Made by a program: the position numbers and the translations under genes. Source: Panicum virgatum (lineage: Eukaryota > Streptophyta > Magnoliopsida > Poales > Poaceae). From it: a stretch of 64,000 bases of DNA. Below are positions 46,190 through 56,706 of the stretch, piece by piece. Each line of letters starts with the position of its first letter. Within the stretch, counting starts at the first letter, position 1. Below the pieces are notes generated by a model that made no database searches, was not told the origin of the DNA, and was given only the letters and a program-made list of their open reading frames with translations. The stretch lies in the NCBI RefSeq assembly GCF_016808335.1, contig NC_053149.1, positions 20,618,733-20,682,732 on the forward strand, given 5' to 3'.

Positions 46190-46461
46190 CATAGAGTACT
46201 AAATCTAAACGAAATAAAAAATAAATTGCATAGTTTGCTTGTAAATTACGAGACGAATCTAATGAGTTTAATTAGGCTATGATTAGATACTAAATTGCTA
46301 TAGTGCGCATATGCTAATGACAGATTAATTAGTCTTAATAAATTCATCTCGTAGTTTACAGATAAATTCTGTAATTAGTTTTGTGATTAGTCTATGTTTA
46401 ATATTTCAAATGTGCAAAGATTCCATTTCAAAAACTTTACGGGCGCAACTAAACTAGGCCC
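46190..46461. mobile_element. partial Tourist-like MITE
   Basis: The right end aactaaactaggccc (46447-46461) is the reverse complement of a gggcctagtttagtt-type terminal repeat common in grass PIF/Harbinger MITEs. The interior has gagacgaatctaatgagttt and aattaggctatgatta, a signature also present in the intact MITE at 60786-61127. I could not find a matching left terminus, so the limits are approximate. Confidence 0.5.
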
Positions 46462-47890
46462 TGGTGCATGATTTTATCGGCACTCTTTTGGACCGAAGAT
46501 CTTTTGGGATATTATTATTAATTGTTCTTTCAAAAAATTATTATTAATTGTGTTTGTTGGAAGTATCTGGTGCATGAAGAATTATTTTTTATGGTTGGCA
46601 CATATCTTGTCAGATGGAAATTCATGTGTCAAGGTGGAGCTTCTCTTAAAGCCAAATTCGTCCATGAAGCATCGCATATACCTACTTCTTCCTTCCTATT
46701 TTATCTCCAACAAATGTTTTCTTTCCTATCTATATATAGTAAGATGCCACGTGTTTTAAAAAAGTATAGTAAAAACATTATATTAGAATAAATATGTATT
46801 TATAGCTACATTTACCATTAGCTTTTGTGGATACAATATTCAGGTACATTGTTCGATACAAATTTACAAAATGAAAAATTTCGAGATATACAAATAATAT
46901 GTACATGACCATATATCTCATGCAACCATTAAACACAATAGAAGAGAATACATGTAAGAATAAAATGTTCTTGATATGCATTCGCCCGTGCAACACGTAC
47001 ATGTTTTTCAAGAAATGCGGTAAACAAGGATCTTAATGCTAAACTACGTGTGCCAGAAAGCACATCTACCAGAAACCACTAAATTCCTCATCCGCCATAG
47101 TAAATTGCAAATTTCCACCATAGATATCCTGCTTGGCCAAATCACAAGACCACTTATAAGTGCTAAACTACCTGAATTTTATACCAAGTAGTTTCCTTGC
47201 AAGGCCTGCCCTTAGCACCTATTGTGCTATTTTGAAGCTGATTGACTATTAATCAAATCTCTTTTAAAACTCCAGTAAAAATAATCGACATGGCCGATTC
47301 CTCGCATGTCCTTTGATACACAACTTGTTATGACCAAGTTTGTTTTCTCAACAACCCTCACTAATCTCAAAATGAATTAAGAGGGTGCTGACATGGCTCA
47401 AAATTCCTTCATTGCTCTTGAAGCAAGCAGAGTCTTCCTAGTTCTAGCACTGGCACCCACTGTTGGTAGCACTGGCACCTCAGCCTCAAAAGTGCCATTT
47501 ATACATTTAGTGGCGGTGAAAAAAATCCATTTGTAACTGGAAATTCCTGACCGAAATCTTAAAAGGATTCTAATGTATTCTGAAAAACCTTATATTGATT
47601 ATGCAAACTTGGTCGCACATAATATTAGCATACAACATTGTAAACACACATGAACAATGAAAGTAAAAGTAGAACCCACAGGTTAGCATAAGTGGAGAGG
47701 GGGTCACCTTTCATTTTTAGGCTTTTCACTACACCACTGAGAATTGAGAGACCTTTCGTTTGATTAGGTCCAAACAAAACAGGGAATATATTAGTAATGT
47801 GGAATAGAATTTAACAAATTAGGTGCACCAAATATGTAACCCTTTTTATTCCAATTAGGTACCTAGACATTTTTTTCTAAATAATACACA
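46462..47890. other. intergenic DNA, nothing recognised
   Basis: AT-rich. Short frames such as 46522-46791 have no family character and start at non-ATG codons. No terminal repeats or tandem arrays are visible. Confidence 0.5.
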
Positions 47891-47892
47891 AA

Positions 47893-48110
47893 TTGGGATC
47901 CAGAAAACGATGCAACGCCTCCGGTTGGACTTCATCATCGACAATGACAGGACCGTGGTGTCCAACTTCGTGCGTTCCTATGCGACGTGCCAGTGCAACA
48001 AAATGGAGGCCCTCCATCCCGCCGACCTGCTCCAACCCCTTGACGTTCCTTCACAAGAGTGGGCTGACATCTCCTTGGCAGATACCTTTATTCAGCGTAG
48101 GTACAATCAA
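47893..48110 (+). pseudogene. integrase zinc-finger scrap of a chromovirus (Ty3/gypsy)
   Basis: The frame from 47910 reads MQRLRLDFIIDNDRTVVSNF, VRSYATCQCNKMEALHP and LLQPLDVPSQEWADISLAD. This is the end of the HHCC zinc-binding domain and the linker to the catalytic core in chromovirus integrases. The first Cys of the CxxC pair appears to be replaced by Tyr (SYATCQ). The DDE core does not follow and no LTR is close, so this is an isolated fragment of about 60 codons. Confidence 0.7.
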
Positions 48111-48700
48111 ATCACAGATCGAGGTTACATTCTTACCTTATAAGCGGATTCCCATCAAGTTTCAACACTTGCAGGTTAGGCTCAAGCAATCCCTGCAGAG
48201 AAAAGCATCCACGAAAAAAGATTTAGTGAGATTGAGAACCATGCAACCGTGAGAAGTATTTTTCACTTGATGCCAGTACATGTTGTTTATCAATCAGTGT
48301 GTGCTATGGTAGAGTTCAAATGCTTCACAGGACAGTATCTGGAGATAGATTCAAGAAAGAAAATACCAAAAATGAAGGGTGGAGGGTAATACCAGCTCTG
48401 CTGGGAGTGCTGTTATATTGTTGTCTAACAAGTCAAGCTCGATCAGAACAGTGAAATTCTTTATACCATGTTTAAGTGCAGTTCAGTCAGCATATGCAGA
48501 AACTGAAAAGGGGCCACTCACTGCTGCTTACAACATTTCCACATAAAAATTTTTAAGCTTCAAAACCAGTATAAGGAAATCAAAAGGAAATTCTATTCAA
48601 ACTACCAAAACCCCGCCTCCACAATGACCAGACCAAATCGAAATATCCAGCCATTCAAATCATGAATCAAGAACCGGATTCAGCCATCTAGGCATGAGAA
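48111..48700. other. intergenic DNA, nothing recognised
   Basis: No frame with family character. Near 48640-48735 a 35-bp phrase containing catgaatcaagaaccgga is present twice (48661 and 48703), a short tandem duplication. Confidence 0.45.
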
Positions 48701-48928
48701 TCATGAATCAAGAACCGGATCCAGCCATCCAGGCATACAAATAAAAGAACTATCAAACCCTAACCCGCGAGAGAAGGGAAAGGAAGAGGATGGAGACGAG
48801 ATTACTGGAGAGAAGGCATCTGAAGGAGATGAACGCTGGATGATAAACTGTGGTGTTGCCGCCACTGCCATGCCCCATTGCTGGTTCGCAGCGCAGCCTC
48901 TATCCGCTGCGCGCTGCTGTGCCGCACC
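48701..48928 (-). other. possible 5' exon or leader interrupted by a hAT MITE
   Basis: The GC-rich block with tctctcgcgggttagggt on the minus strand looks like a gene leader. Across the MITE the sequence is contiguous (gccgcacc on both sides). On the minus strand a donor/acceptor-like ttttctcag precedes it at 49483-49491. An ATG near the MITE joint opens a 42-codon frame with no recognised similarity. It may belong to a lost minus-strand gene; the evidence is weak. Confidence 0.25.
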
Positions 48929-49449
48929 CATGTTATCTAGTCGTCCGACTAATCGCAATTAGTCGGTCTTATCGGTCCGGTGACCCCGATAAGGGACACC
49001 GAGTAGGTCTGGGCGACTAGTTTTCTAGTCGCCGACTAGTCGCACGATCAGGTTGGAAAACGATCAGACTTGAAATTGTTTTGTAGGCTGTTTGAGTTGT
49101 GGGCCTCGGCCGGTGATGGGCTGGCAAGGTGACCCATTAGGTTTTTGGTATATAGAGGCTGAGAGATAGGAATATGAACTATGGGACAGGAATACAGAGT
49201 TCTGGATAGTTCACAAATCATCTCTCACAAATAAGTGAAAAATCGACCATTATTGTTGCTTTCATACTTGCTTTTTATTAAGTAATATGTAGTACATATA
49301 CCATATCGGTCCTGGGACACATAGGACGACTAGGCAGACGACTAGGACCGACTAAGCTCGACTAATCGGCCTGATCGACGACTAACCGCGACTAGTCGTC
49401 TGATCGGTCCCATGGTGACTAGGTTCGACTAGACGATTTGAAAACATGG
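48929..49449. mobile_element. non-autonomous hAT element (MITE), 521 bp
   Basis: Flanked by an 8-bp duplication gccgcacc (48921-48928 and 49450-49457), the hallmark of hAT transposition. The ends are inverted: catgttatctagtcg on the left and cgactagacgatttgaaaacatgg on the right, an imperfect terminal repeat. Subterminal regions are packed with short cgactagtcg / gactaatcgg motifs in both orientations, as expected for transposase-binding sites. There is no coding capacity. Confidence 0.85.
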
Positions 49450-49457
49450 GCCGCACC

Positions 49458-50918
49458 ATCCTCTTCTCCTACTCGAACTGGTGCTGAGAAAATCTGCAAA
49501 GTAGACTATCTTGTTCAGATTTCGATCCATCAAACTGAACAACATAAAAATAAACTGAACTGAACCAACAGCAAAGTTAACAACAGAAAAATGTATAATT
49601 GCTTATACTAATTATAGCAGTAGAAAGTCAGCAAGAAGGTGCAGAAAATAAAAATAAATAGAACTACATGTCGATGTAAAATGAATAGGACTACATGTCT
49701 CAATCTCAATTGGGAACAGACATGTATTCAGCAGCTGTGATTAAAACATAGAATATCTAGTACTGAATATATGAACATAAAGCCAATTTTCAGGTTAATA
49801 AGAGTTGCAGTTGTGAGCTAATCTTACATGTACTACCGACTGCCTAGTCTTGACTTTTATTTATCCATGCAACAAGCAGCACACAACTCTTTTGTTTGTT
49901 ACTCATATAAACAGCTCAACTATAGCAAGACAAATAATTGTTCCAAGTTAGGCAGCATGCAAGCTAGATGAAATCAGATGTACATGTAAAATATGCTTAC
50001 AACTAATGTTAATTCTAGGATTTTTAATGCAGGTACTTTTAGCTATGAGTCCATCACATTCTAAGTGATCAAAAGAGAAAAAAAAGGAGATTGGCAAGGC
50101 ACAACATACATTCAGTGAAGAAAGTACAGTATTTAACTAGGATCATCCATCTTTGCTATCTTACCAAGATAGCAAATTTGTTTGGGACAAAGCATTTGTC
50201 AAACTTAATCAGGGAACCGAATCCATGCTTCTCATTGATAGATTTTTTATTGTTATCCAGTGAATCAATGACCATGGAGAAATAAGATACCGAGAACCTT
50301 GTGAAAACATTGTGAGATAATTACCTTCGTAAAGTCAACTGAGAATTTTCCATCAGAGTGCAAGACAAAAGCCCCATTGTCATACAATCAGTTAAACTGC
50401 AGAGCTTGTTCTTTTCTATATTTGGATACAAGGTAATTATCAGTTTATCACCAAAGTGTTCAGGACAGTATGAAAATGGTATGATACATAACGATGTCCT
50501 TCTGTTTCGAATTTAGGTTAGTTAGCTAGCAGGGAAGATGCAGACTTACCCATGTGCTTCTTCGGAAGCAGCCAGCCAGGAAAGAGACATACATGGATTG
50601 TAATAGGCTCTTAGGAAGCAATCCCTGATAGAAAAGAAACAAATAGTTGAATTAACAAAATAAAGAGTTTCCTTGAGGACTTTTTTTTGTTAAATCTGTA
50701 GTGGCTTAAACAACAGATCACAACGATCGGACATGCAGAGTTGCAGAAACTGTATGACATCCATGCGGATCGCAACATCTACGATTAATAAGATGTGGCT
50801 ACTGGCAAATGCACAAAACAGAGTAGGGCAACAGATAATGATGCAAATTAACACCACCACCGCCACCCCCCAATTATAGCGTTCTGGTTAACAAAATATG
50901 ATATTGTCTTTGAATTAC
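49458..50918. other. intergenic or intron-like DNA, nothing recognised
   Basis: AT-rich, no coding frame with family character. It lies downstream of the nucleosome-assembly-like exons on their strand, so it could be intron or the remains of the missing 3' exons. I could not recognise any further exon. Confidence 0.45.
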
Positions 50919-51014
50919 CTGAATATCTCTGAGCAAGTTGACGCGCTTCAGGACCTTGGGGGTGAGACTCTCGAGCACATCCATGTGCTGCGCGACCAAC
51001 CCCTCCAACTTGTT
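50919..51014 (-). pseudogene. exon of a nucleosome assembly protein 1-like gene
   Basis: A 32-codon exon encodes NKLEGLVAQHMDVLESLTPK then VLKRVNLLRDIQ. It is bounded on the minus strand by an acceptor (gtgcttgtgcag) and a donor (cag|gtaattc). The pattern of a helix, then LESL(S/T)PKVxKRVxxLRxIQ, is the start of the NAP1 dimerisation helix. Plant NAP1 proteins are histone H2A-H2B chaperones in the nucleus and cytoplasm. The next exon of the family, with its FFEERAALE-type helix, is not seen on the left, so the gene looks truncated. Confidence 0.7.
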
Positions 51015-51134
51015 CTGCACAAGCACGGAGTAGACAGAATCAGATAGATGCCCTCTCCGGTGAAACCGGCACCACGCAGAGCAACAAAAAAAAAGTAACG
51101 AGAGTGGAAAGGAGGCGGAGAGAAGTCAGAGTAC

Positions 51135-51178
51135 CTTCAGCGACATCACAAGCTCGGCCTTCTGCTCCGGCGTGAGCT
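51135..51178 (-). pseudogene. preceding exon of the NAP1-like gene
   Basis: A 44-nt exon encodes LTPEQKAELVMSLK and is bounded by tttgcaatgcag|ag and AAG|gtactc on the minus strand. The LT..Q.A.LV..LK string joins in phase to NKLEGLVAQH of the next exon, which matches the N-terminal part of plant NAP1. The upstream GC-rich block (51180-51600) probably held the first exon and promoter. It contains no convincing start in phase. Confidence 0.65.
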
Positions 51179-51600
51179 CTGCATTGCAAAAACAAAAGGT
51201 GCCGCCGGTGAAGGAGAACCAAGGAGGGGAGGGAGCGGGGGAGGGGCAGACGAACCTGAAGAGGTGGCGCGCGGAGAGGGGCACCCCGGTGAAGGAGAAG
51301 GTAGCGGGGGGGGGGGGGGGGGGGGTGACGGCGGAAGCGAGGGGGAGATGGCTTGGCGCCGCCGCCCCCCTTGCCCCCTCCACCCCTGCTTCTACCGCCG
51401 GAGGTGCGGAAGACCTTGGATCCGAAGAGGAGGACGACGCACGAAGGCGGGCGGAGGAGGACGACGCACACGCCGGCGACCGGGCAGAGGAGGACACGCA
51501 TGACGGTGGGCCGCGGGCGGGCAGGGAAGGAAGAGGAGGACGCACGCGACGGGGCGTTGTGATTATCAACCATATGTTGGAAGCTGAATGAATATGTGAT
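51179..51600 (-). other. GC-rich first-exon or promoter region of the NAP1-like gene
   Basis: CpG-rich, bounded on the right by AT-rich DNA at 51590, as typical for the 5' end of a grass gene. Open frames on both strands (for example 51172-51591 plus, 51040-51609 minus) reflect composition. They are rich in Gly/Arg or Pro/Ser and lack domains. A run of 20 G lies at 51306-51325. Confidence 0.4.
51306..51325. repeat. homopolymer run of 20 G
   Basis: Uninterrupted G tract (C tract on the minus strand) in the presumed leader of the NAP1-like gene. Such runs are prone to slippage and to sequencing error and can form G-quadruplex structures. Confidence 0.95.
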
Positions 51601-52567
51601 TTGCATCAACGAATGGTGTTGTTACTATGATTTTAAAAGGGCTCCCGAATTCCAAAGTAGTACTATGTTGGCAAGATGAAAAACAATAGGTACAATAGAG
51701 GACTTACTGTCTTTAGGATGCAGTGACTAAATCCGTTATTACAATACAAATTCCCACGTCATGAAAAGGTCCAATGGTGCTGCTACCTTCCGTTTGTTTT
51801 ATGAAATAAGAGCCACCCCATCATGTCCGACCTTAACCTATACAATTCAACAACGTGACATAATAGTGTAATACAATTATTTTTTTGAAGAGCACACCTT
51901 ACAGAAAAACTGATTAGTTGCACACTGTATCACAGATTTCATAAAACAAACGGTAACACACATTTCATTTGTCAGCTTTCACTCTATAGTTTCATCCTAT
52001 GCCATGTTTCTCTCATTAGCTAGTCCATTCTATATTGTGGCAAGATTAGCTGCAAATTGCTGAAAAGAAGAGTCTCATCAAGCGAGTAGATGCCAGAAGA
52101 CATGCATAGCAAGTTATCAATAAAATATAATAGCAATGCATCTCAATTACTGATATACCCATTTAATTCAACAATTCACTCAATTAGCAGAATGGTATAT
52201 ACAGCCAACCCATTTTATATATCATTGATAGAGTAGTAGAGGTAGCTAGCTACAAACCAACAGACTATCATGTTTATTTCTCTTCCCAGGCTTTCAAGCT
52301 AACATGACAGATTGGACTCTTCGATCTACAATCTAGTCTAATGTTTTCAGGTACTACGGTCAGACAATTAGTTCTGCAATATACGAAGGATCATCAAGTT
52401 GGTCACTTGACCCACATAAATGTAAATAAACCAAGACAGAAGATGCAATTGATTAGATGTCTAGGCAAGACATTTCATCAAACAACTGGTGGGTAGGGGC
52501 AGCGACTGCGGATTGGCTTTGAAAACGTACGCTTCAACCTGTCCGTCGCTTGTGGCCAGCAGTCCCG
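51601..52567. other. intergenic DNA, nothing recognised
   Basis: AT-rich without a coding frame or a clear repeat. A cactgtatcacagatttcataaaaca segment near 51925 has no match that I recognise. Confidence 0.45.
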
Positions 52568-52819
52568 TCACAGCGCCGCCGGCCTACACAACGCATGCAG
52601 GAAAGCGGCGGTGGAGTACTGGCCGCCGTGTCCAAGGTACCGGACGGTGGCGAAGCTCCTCTGCAGGTCGCGCAAGCAGATGCACCCGCACGCTGAGCAG
52701 ACCTGCACACCCACCCTCGACCCAGAGATGATGATGGGCGACCCGCGGCCCCTCGCACCGCTTCTTCCCTACGGCACCAGGGAGGCGGCGAGGAGGGAGG
52801 CGACGAAGGGCGCCGCCAT
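52568..52819 (-). pseudogene. small GC-rich ORF with one internal stop, unknown
   Basis: A good-context ATG (gccATGgc) at 52819 opens a frame of 84 codons, MAAPFVASLLAASLVP then TAG at codon 17. It continues in phase with IIISGSRVGVQVCSACGCIC and LRDLQRSFATVRYLGHGGQY to a TGA at 52570. The N-terminus is hydrophobic and could be a targeting peptide. The CSACGCIC cluster could bind metal. I do not recognise a family. The stop may be a real end, a mutated CAG, or skipped by splicing. Overlapping frames on the same strand (52534-52974, 52584-52931) are alternatives with lower-quality composition. Confidence 0.3.
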
Positions 52820-54251
52820 GGCAGCAGGGCGGAGGAGATCTCGGGCGGCGGCTCGGCGGGGATGACGGCGAGGGGTACCCGATTAGTCCGGGCGGGGACT
52901 GGCCTGGGTACGTCGGGCGGGTAAGCCACATCCGAGGTGGAAAAAAAAGCGCGGGGAAACATTTTTAGAAACAATGTTTTTTTTTCTGATCATCTAGATG
53001 TTGATGTTCATATTTCTTCCACGGAGAGATAGAAGGAATGAGGAGTAGGTGAGAAATTTTTAGGTGGAGGTGATTTTCAATTGTTCATGTAACACGCTCG
53101 CATGTAATGTAAATTGGCACGCATAAAGCTTTCTTTCCTGTTCTATTCACATGAGAATAAAAAACTTCAATGCACACAAATTGGACAATCAGGCACGCAC
53201 ACCTCTATCTTTTTTCATATATTATTTCTCCAATAATTTTTCCTTTCAGATATCAAATCCTTTTGTTGCATGAAAAAAAGGCCGCATTCCATTATTCTTA
53301 CGCAAGAATGTCATATGCACTACGACTACTACTTATCTCTCGCAACTGTAATGTTTGGCTCGGTTTGGCTTGGCTTCAGATGGCTCCAGCTCCACCACTG
53401 TAATGTCAGAGGAGTCTTAGGGGGAGCCACAATTGTGGCTCTATCGGCTCCATGTGGTTTTGTAAGGGGTGAGGAAGAAGAGAGAAAATAAGCTTCAATG
53501 AACAGTATGATTACTCGGATGATTGTAAGGCGAATTTTTGTATGGCCTAGAATGGTGCTAGATGTCACTAGCCTATTGTTTAATCGGGATATGGATGATT
53601 AGTGCACCGGTTTAGTTAGTTAATAGGTTGAAATGCACCAATTAAAATATAAGGGATGAAAGTCACAGTTTTGACTTTTCAGTACATGCATTGGAATTTC
53701 AAAAGATAGTTTTATAAATATGTTCAAATTTCAGATATCCTTTAGTACAACATTTGACTTTGATATAGTATATTGTAAGAGAAATATTTCTTTTACATTT
53801 CAAAAAAAAATATTGTAAGAAAAATTGGTGATCCAAATATAACTTTTCAAATCCTATTATTATGCCTACTTTAAACGAACGGACGTAGTGTTATCTTTAG
53901 CACCACAATATAAACTCATTCTGGTTTTGCGCACAGTATAATTCCCAATCATATCCACTGCCATCATGAACATAAGTTTACACGGCATCTTTCAAGTGTC
54001 TTCAACCACTTAGAAGAGATCCCATAACAGCATCAAGTACCATAACTAACTTGAGGTAGTACCAGGCTTCGAGCAGAGACATCCATATGGAGGAAAGGAA
54101 TTTAGCATACATATATCAGTATAATGTCCCCACGGTTTACAATAAACCTGTAGCAAGATACAATCTATCCATGTTCCATTAACTGGGCTGCAGCAACCAA
54201 AATTATCCAACTGGATGATACAACAACAAAATCAGTTACATAGTTTGGGGT
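52820..54251. other. intergenic DNA with possible MITE remains
   Basis: No gene recognised. The segment ending near 53890 (aaacgaacggacgtagt) resembles an eroded Stowaway-type terminus, but the other end is not found. AT-rich throughout apart from a short GC-richer patch at 53360-53470. Confidence 0.35.
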
Positions 54252-54443
54252 TTAATTCCCCTCGACGCCTGCTGCTGTCACTTCTGGTCCTTTGCCTACC
54301 CAGTATTTGTAAGCAGCATAAACAGAGGATACGACTACGACACCAAGGACCAAGTAGGTGAAGATCGTGATCACACTGATTTGGCTAGGGCCCTTCTTCA
54401 CTTTGCTTTGTGCCAGCAACGCCTTTGGCTTGAGCTTCGCCAT
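54252..54443 (-). CDS. 63-aa single-span membrane protein, unknown function
   Basis: Complete ORF from ATG (54443-54441) to TAA. The N-terminus is strongly basic (MAKLKPKALLAQSKVKKGPS). One hydrophobic span follows at about residues 24-46 (ITIFTYLVLGVVVVSSVYAA). A short tail with KYWVGKGPEV and an acidic end completes it. The positive-inside rule places the N-terminus in the cytosol, fitting a small ER or mitochondrial outer membrane protein. An intron acceptor (cattatcag) lies nine bases before the ATG, so the coding sequence is in a downstream exon and the leader exon lies further right, probably in the left palindrome arm. I do not recognise the family with confidence. Coding quality and the splice site argue that it is real. 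Confidence 0.6.
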   Translation of the reverse strand: MAKLKPKALLAQSKVKKGPSQISVITIFTYLVLGVVVVSSVYAAYKYWVGKGPEVTAAGVEGN

Positions 54444-55253
54444 GCTACGCTTCTGATAATGCCAAGCGAAAAGGACAGAACCAGTGTAAGCAAGTTGTGG
54501 ATAGTACCAAAAAGAAAAAGACAAGCATGGTTTTTGTCGGGCCACTGTCAATAAAAAAAAATCAACTGTAAGGCTGTAGCTACAATGCATCAGGTTGTCA
54601 AAATAAAATATTGTTAAGGTGACTGTTTCTTTCGAGCAAATAATACCTGATTCATAGTGTAAAATAGGTAGCAGAATATGGTAATCTGAAAAAATGGAAC
54701 AGGTATATAACGGAGGCAATGATGGGATCAGAACTTCAGGTTGCAAGTGTTCCATGTGGGGCACAAAATGGAACTTTGCATCTTCATTGAACCAAATTTC
54801 CAATTGGCTTGCAAACATTCACAGAGTACAGTCTCTTGGTCTTATGTAAATAGCAATATGATTCAAAAGAGGAGCTTAACAAAATAACAAGTGATGAATG
54901 CGACTGGGTGCAAACAGCGTAACAGCATTCAGATTCATGCACTCAAAAGTTGCTAACATGCAAACTATTGGAATTTTTCATGTATATTTGAAAGACTTGA
55001 TGGACAGGACAGATAAAAGATGAAACAAGAAGCAAAGAACCCACTTGAAAACTCCATCCACAACATATGTTTCAGGTAAGGTATGATATGGCAAAGGGGA
55101 CACTTTGATGGACATAGATCAAAAAAATCATGAATCAATTTCTACAACTTCGCAGCCTGAATTGACTTATGCACTCAATCAATTTAATAGCTTGATAGGA
55201 AGCAGCAACTAGCTAATCAAACAAGTCACTCCTCCTTTCCATACTCCTCTCTT
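54444..55253 (-). other. probable intron and leader flank of the 63-aa protein gene
   Basis: AT-rich, no coding frame. It lies between the coding exon and the palindrome arm that carries the GC-rich 5' block, so most of it is likely the first intron on the minus strand. Confidence 0.4.
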
Positions 55254-56672
55254 ACTACTTCAAAATTCAGATGTGGGCCAAGGCAAGTTCATACTTTGTT
55301 TTAGTGTTAGTTTGAAATTTCAGCTACCATACTTAACTACATTAAAGTAGAAAAAGACAATCAGGAAATCTAAATGATTAAGGAAAGATGATTCAATCAT
55401 GAAACATAGTTCTAAAAAAAACAACTTTGGACAGCATATTTTCATTTTGCTCTGTAAATGCAAGTGCTAGCTACTACAAGCACAAGAAAACACTAGCTTT
55501 TTTCAATATATATATATTCATTTGTAACCTCAGAGCACCTCCCAAGCCAATATTATTCATATGAAAAACTAAATGCAAGCTTGGAGAGCATATCAACCGC
55601 TTGATATCTAAAGCAGCTTTCTTTGCTAAATGGCACAATGACTCTCTTTCTCTTAATTATGTGCACAGCCTTTCAAACAAAAATTATGTGGTGCGGACCA
55701 AGGTTCTGCGTATTAGGCATATCCGCATAGTTCAATACAACCCATTTCCGAATTCGGTCTAAGACAACAATCAGACTAAGACCGCATGACCAAGGAGGGT
55801 GATCTAGATGCACCACACTACCAAATTTCCTTGGGGGAAAGAATGCTATCAAGTGGTCCACCACGCCTAGGGATAGGGGTTGGGTCAAAGGGGATTGTCG
55901 GACTAAGATTGCCCTGGGGAGACTCGATGCAGTTTTTGGGGATCCAGATGCATCCTCAAAAAATTTTTTGGGGAAATTTTGCTATCGAATGATCCACACA
56001 ACGCAGCAAACGGAGTGGAACATCCACCCCAAGAAGAGATACTCGGATTTCAACTTCTCTCCACCTTCAAGCAACAAACAAAGGGAAGAGCATAGCAGGA
56101 ACAGATCCAGAGCATGCGAAATTTGCACGGGCTTGCCATTGGGAACCGACTAAGCACGGGTAGCTTATCAGGGCATCAGGCTAACCCTGCAAGTATGAGC
56201 AGGAGTACAGGGCCGCAACTCCACAAGCGATCCCGCCACTATAGACGTTGGCTGCTACAGTTTTGGACAGATGCATGCGCAAAGGATTAAAACAGCGACG
56301 AACTAGCGCGGATCGGAACGAGAGAAACAACTGTTCGCGTGAAGCTATAGGTTCCTCACTGGGATGGAAGGAGAGCACCCCAAACGGCCGACGAGGGAGT
56401 ACGGGGACGAGCGAGGACGACGAGGGAGTCGAGGACGAGGCGGTGGGCTGGCGAATGGAATGAATAGTCTCGAGGGGAGACCGGAAGGGAATGCTTGGAC
56501 TGGATCTGGATCGAGGCTTGTTGGAAGCTGGGAGGAAACCCGCCGAGGCTGAGACACGGTTGTGCGCCGCTCTACGCTGCTCGGTGTTGGGGCACTTGCG
56601 AGAGCCGCAGCCGGAAAAGGCTTCGTGCGCTCGCGCGAGGGGATCAGGTCCGGCTTGGCCTGGTGCTTTGAC
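55254..56672 (-). repeat. left arm of a 3-kb imperfect palindrome
   Basis: The reverse complement of this arm aligns with 56707-58198. Examples are gtcaaagcaccaggccaag at the centre, ggcaagttcatactttgtt at the outer end, and the ccctgcaagtatgagtagga region in the middle. By eye identity is about 90% with small indels, so it is not a recent exact copy. The arm holds, in minus-strand order, a GC-rich promoter-like block (56640-56340), a 31-codon ORF (56276-56181) and an AT-rich intron-like stretch. Confidence 0.88.
56181..56276 (-). CDS. 31-codon ORF in the left palindrome arm
   Basis: ATG to TAG encodes MHLSKTVAANVYSGGIACG then VAALYSCSYLQG. The same ORF, with the same length, start and stop, occurs in the right arm (57137-57232) with seven residue changes. 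It follows a GC-rich block that looks like a promoter and is upstream of the 63-aa gene on the same strand, so it could be an upstream ORF in its leader or an independent micropeptide. No family is recognised. Confidence 0.35.
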   Translation of the reverse strand: MHLSKTVAANVYSGGIACGVAALYSCSYLQG

Positions 56673-56706
56673 CTATCACCTATCCTGCTGCCTGACTGGG
56701 AGACAT
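56673..56706. other. spacer at the palindrome centre
   Basis: 34 bp (ctatcacctatcctgctgcc and following) that do not pair, between gtgctttgac on the left and gtcaaagcac on the right. Confidence 0.85.

Noticed and set aside
47893..48252. Full retrotransposon near the integrase scrap
   Set aside because: No RT, DDE core, LTR or PBS within several kb. Only about 60 codons are recognisable.
51040..51609. 189-codon minus ORF and overlapping plus ORFs near the NAP1-like gene
   Set aside because: They run across splice sites and the G20 run and are low-complexity. The exon calls at 50919-51014 and 51135-51178 explain the coding signal better.
53580..53890. Stowaway MITE
   Set aside because: One end looks like an eroded tccctccgtt-type terminus but no matching inverted end or TA duplication is found.
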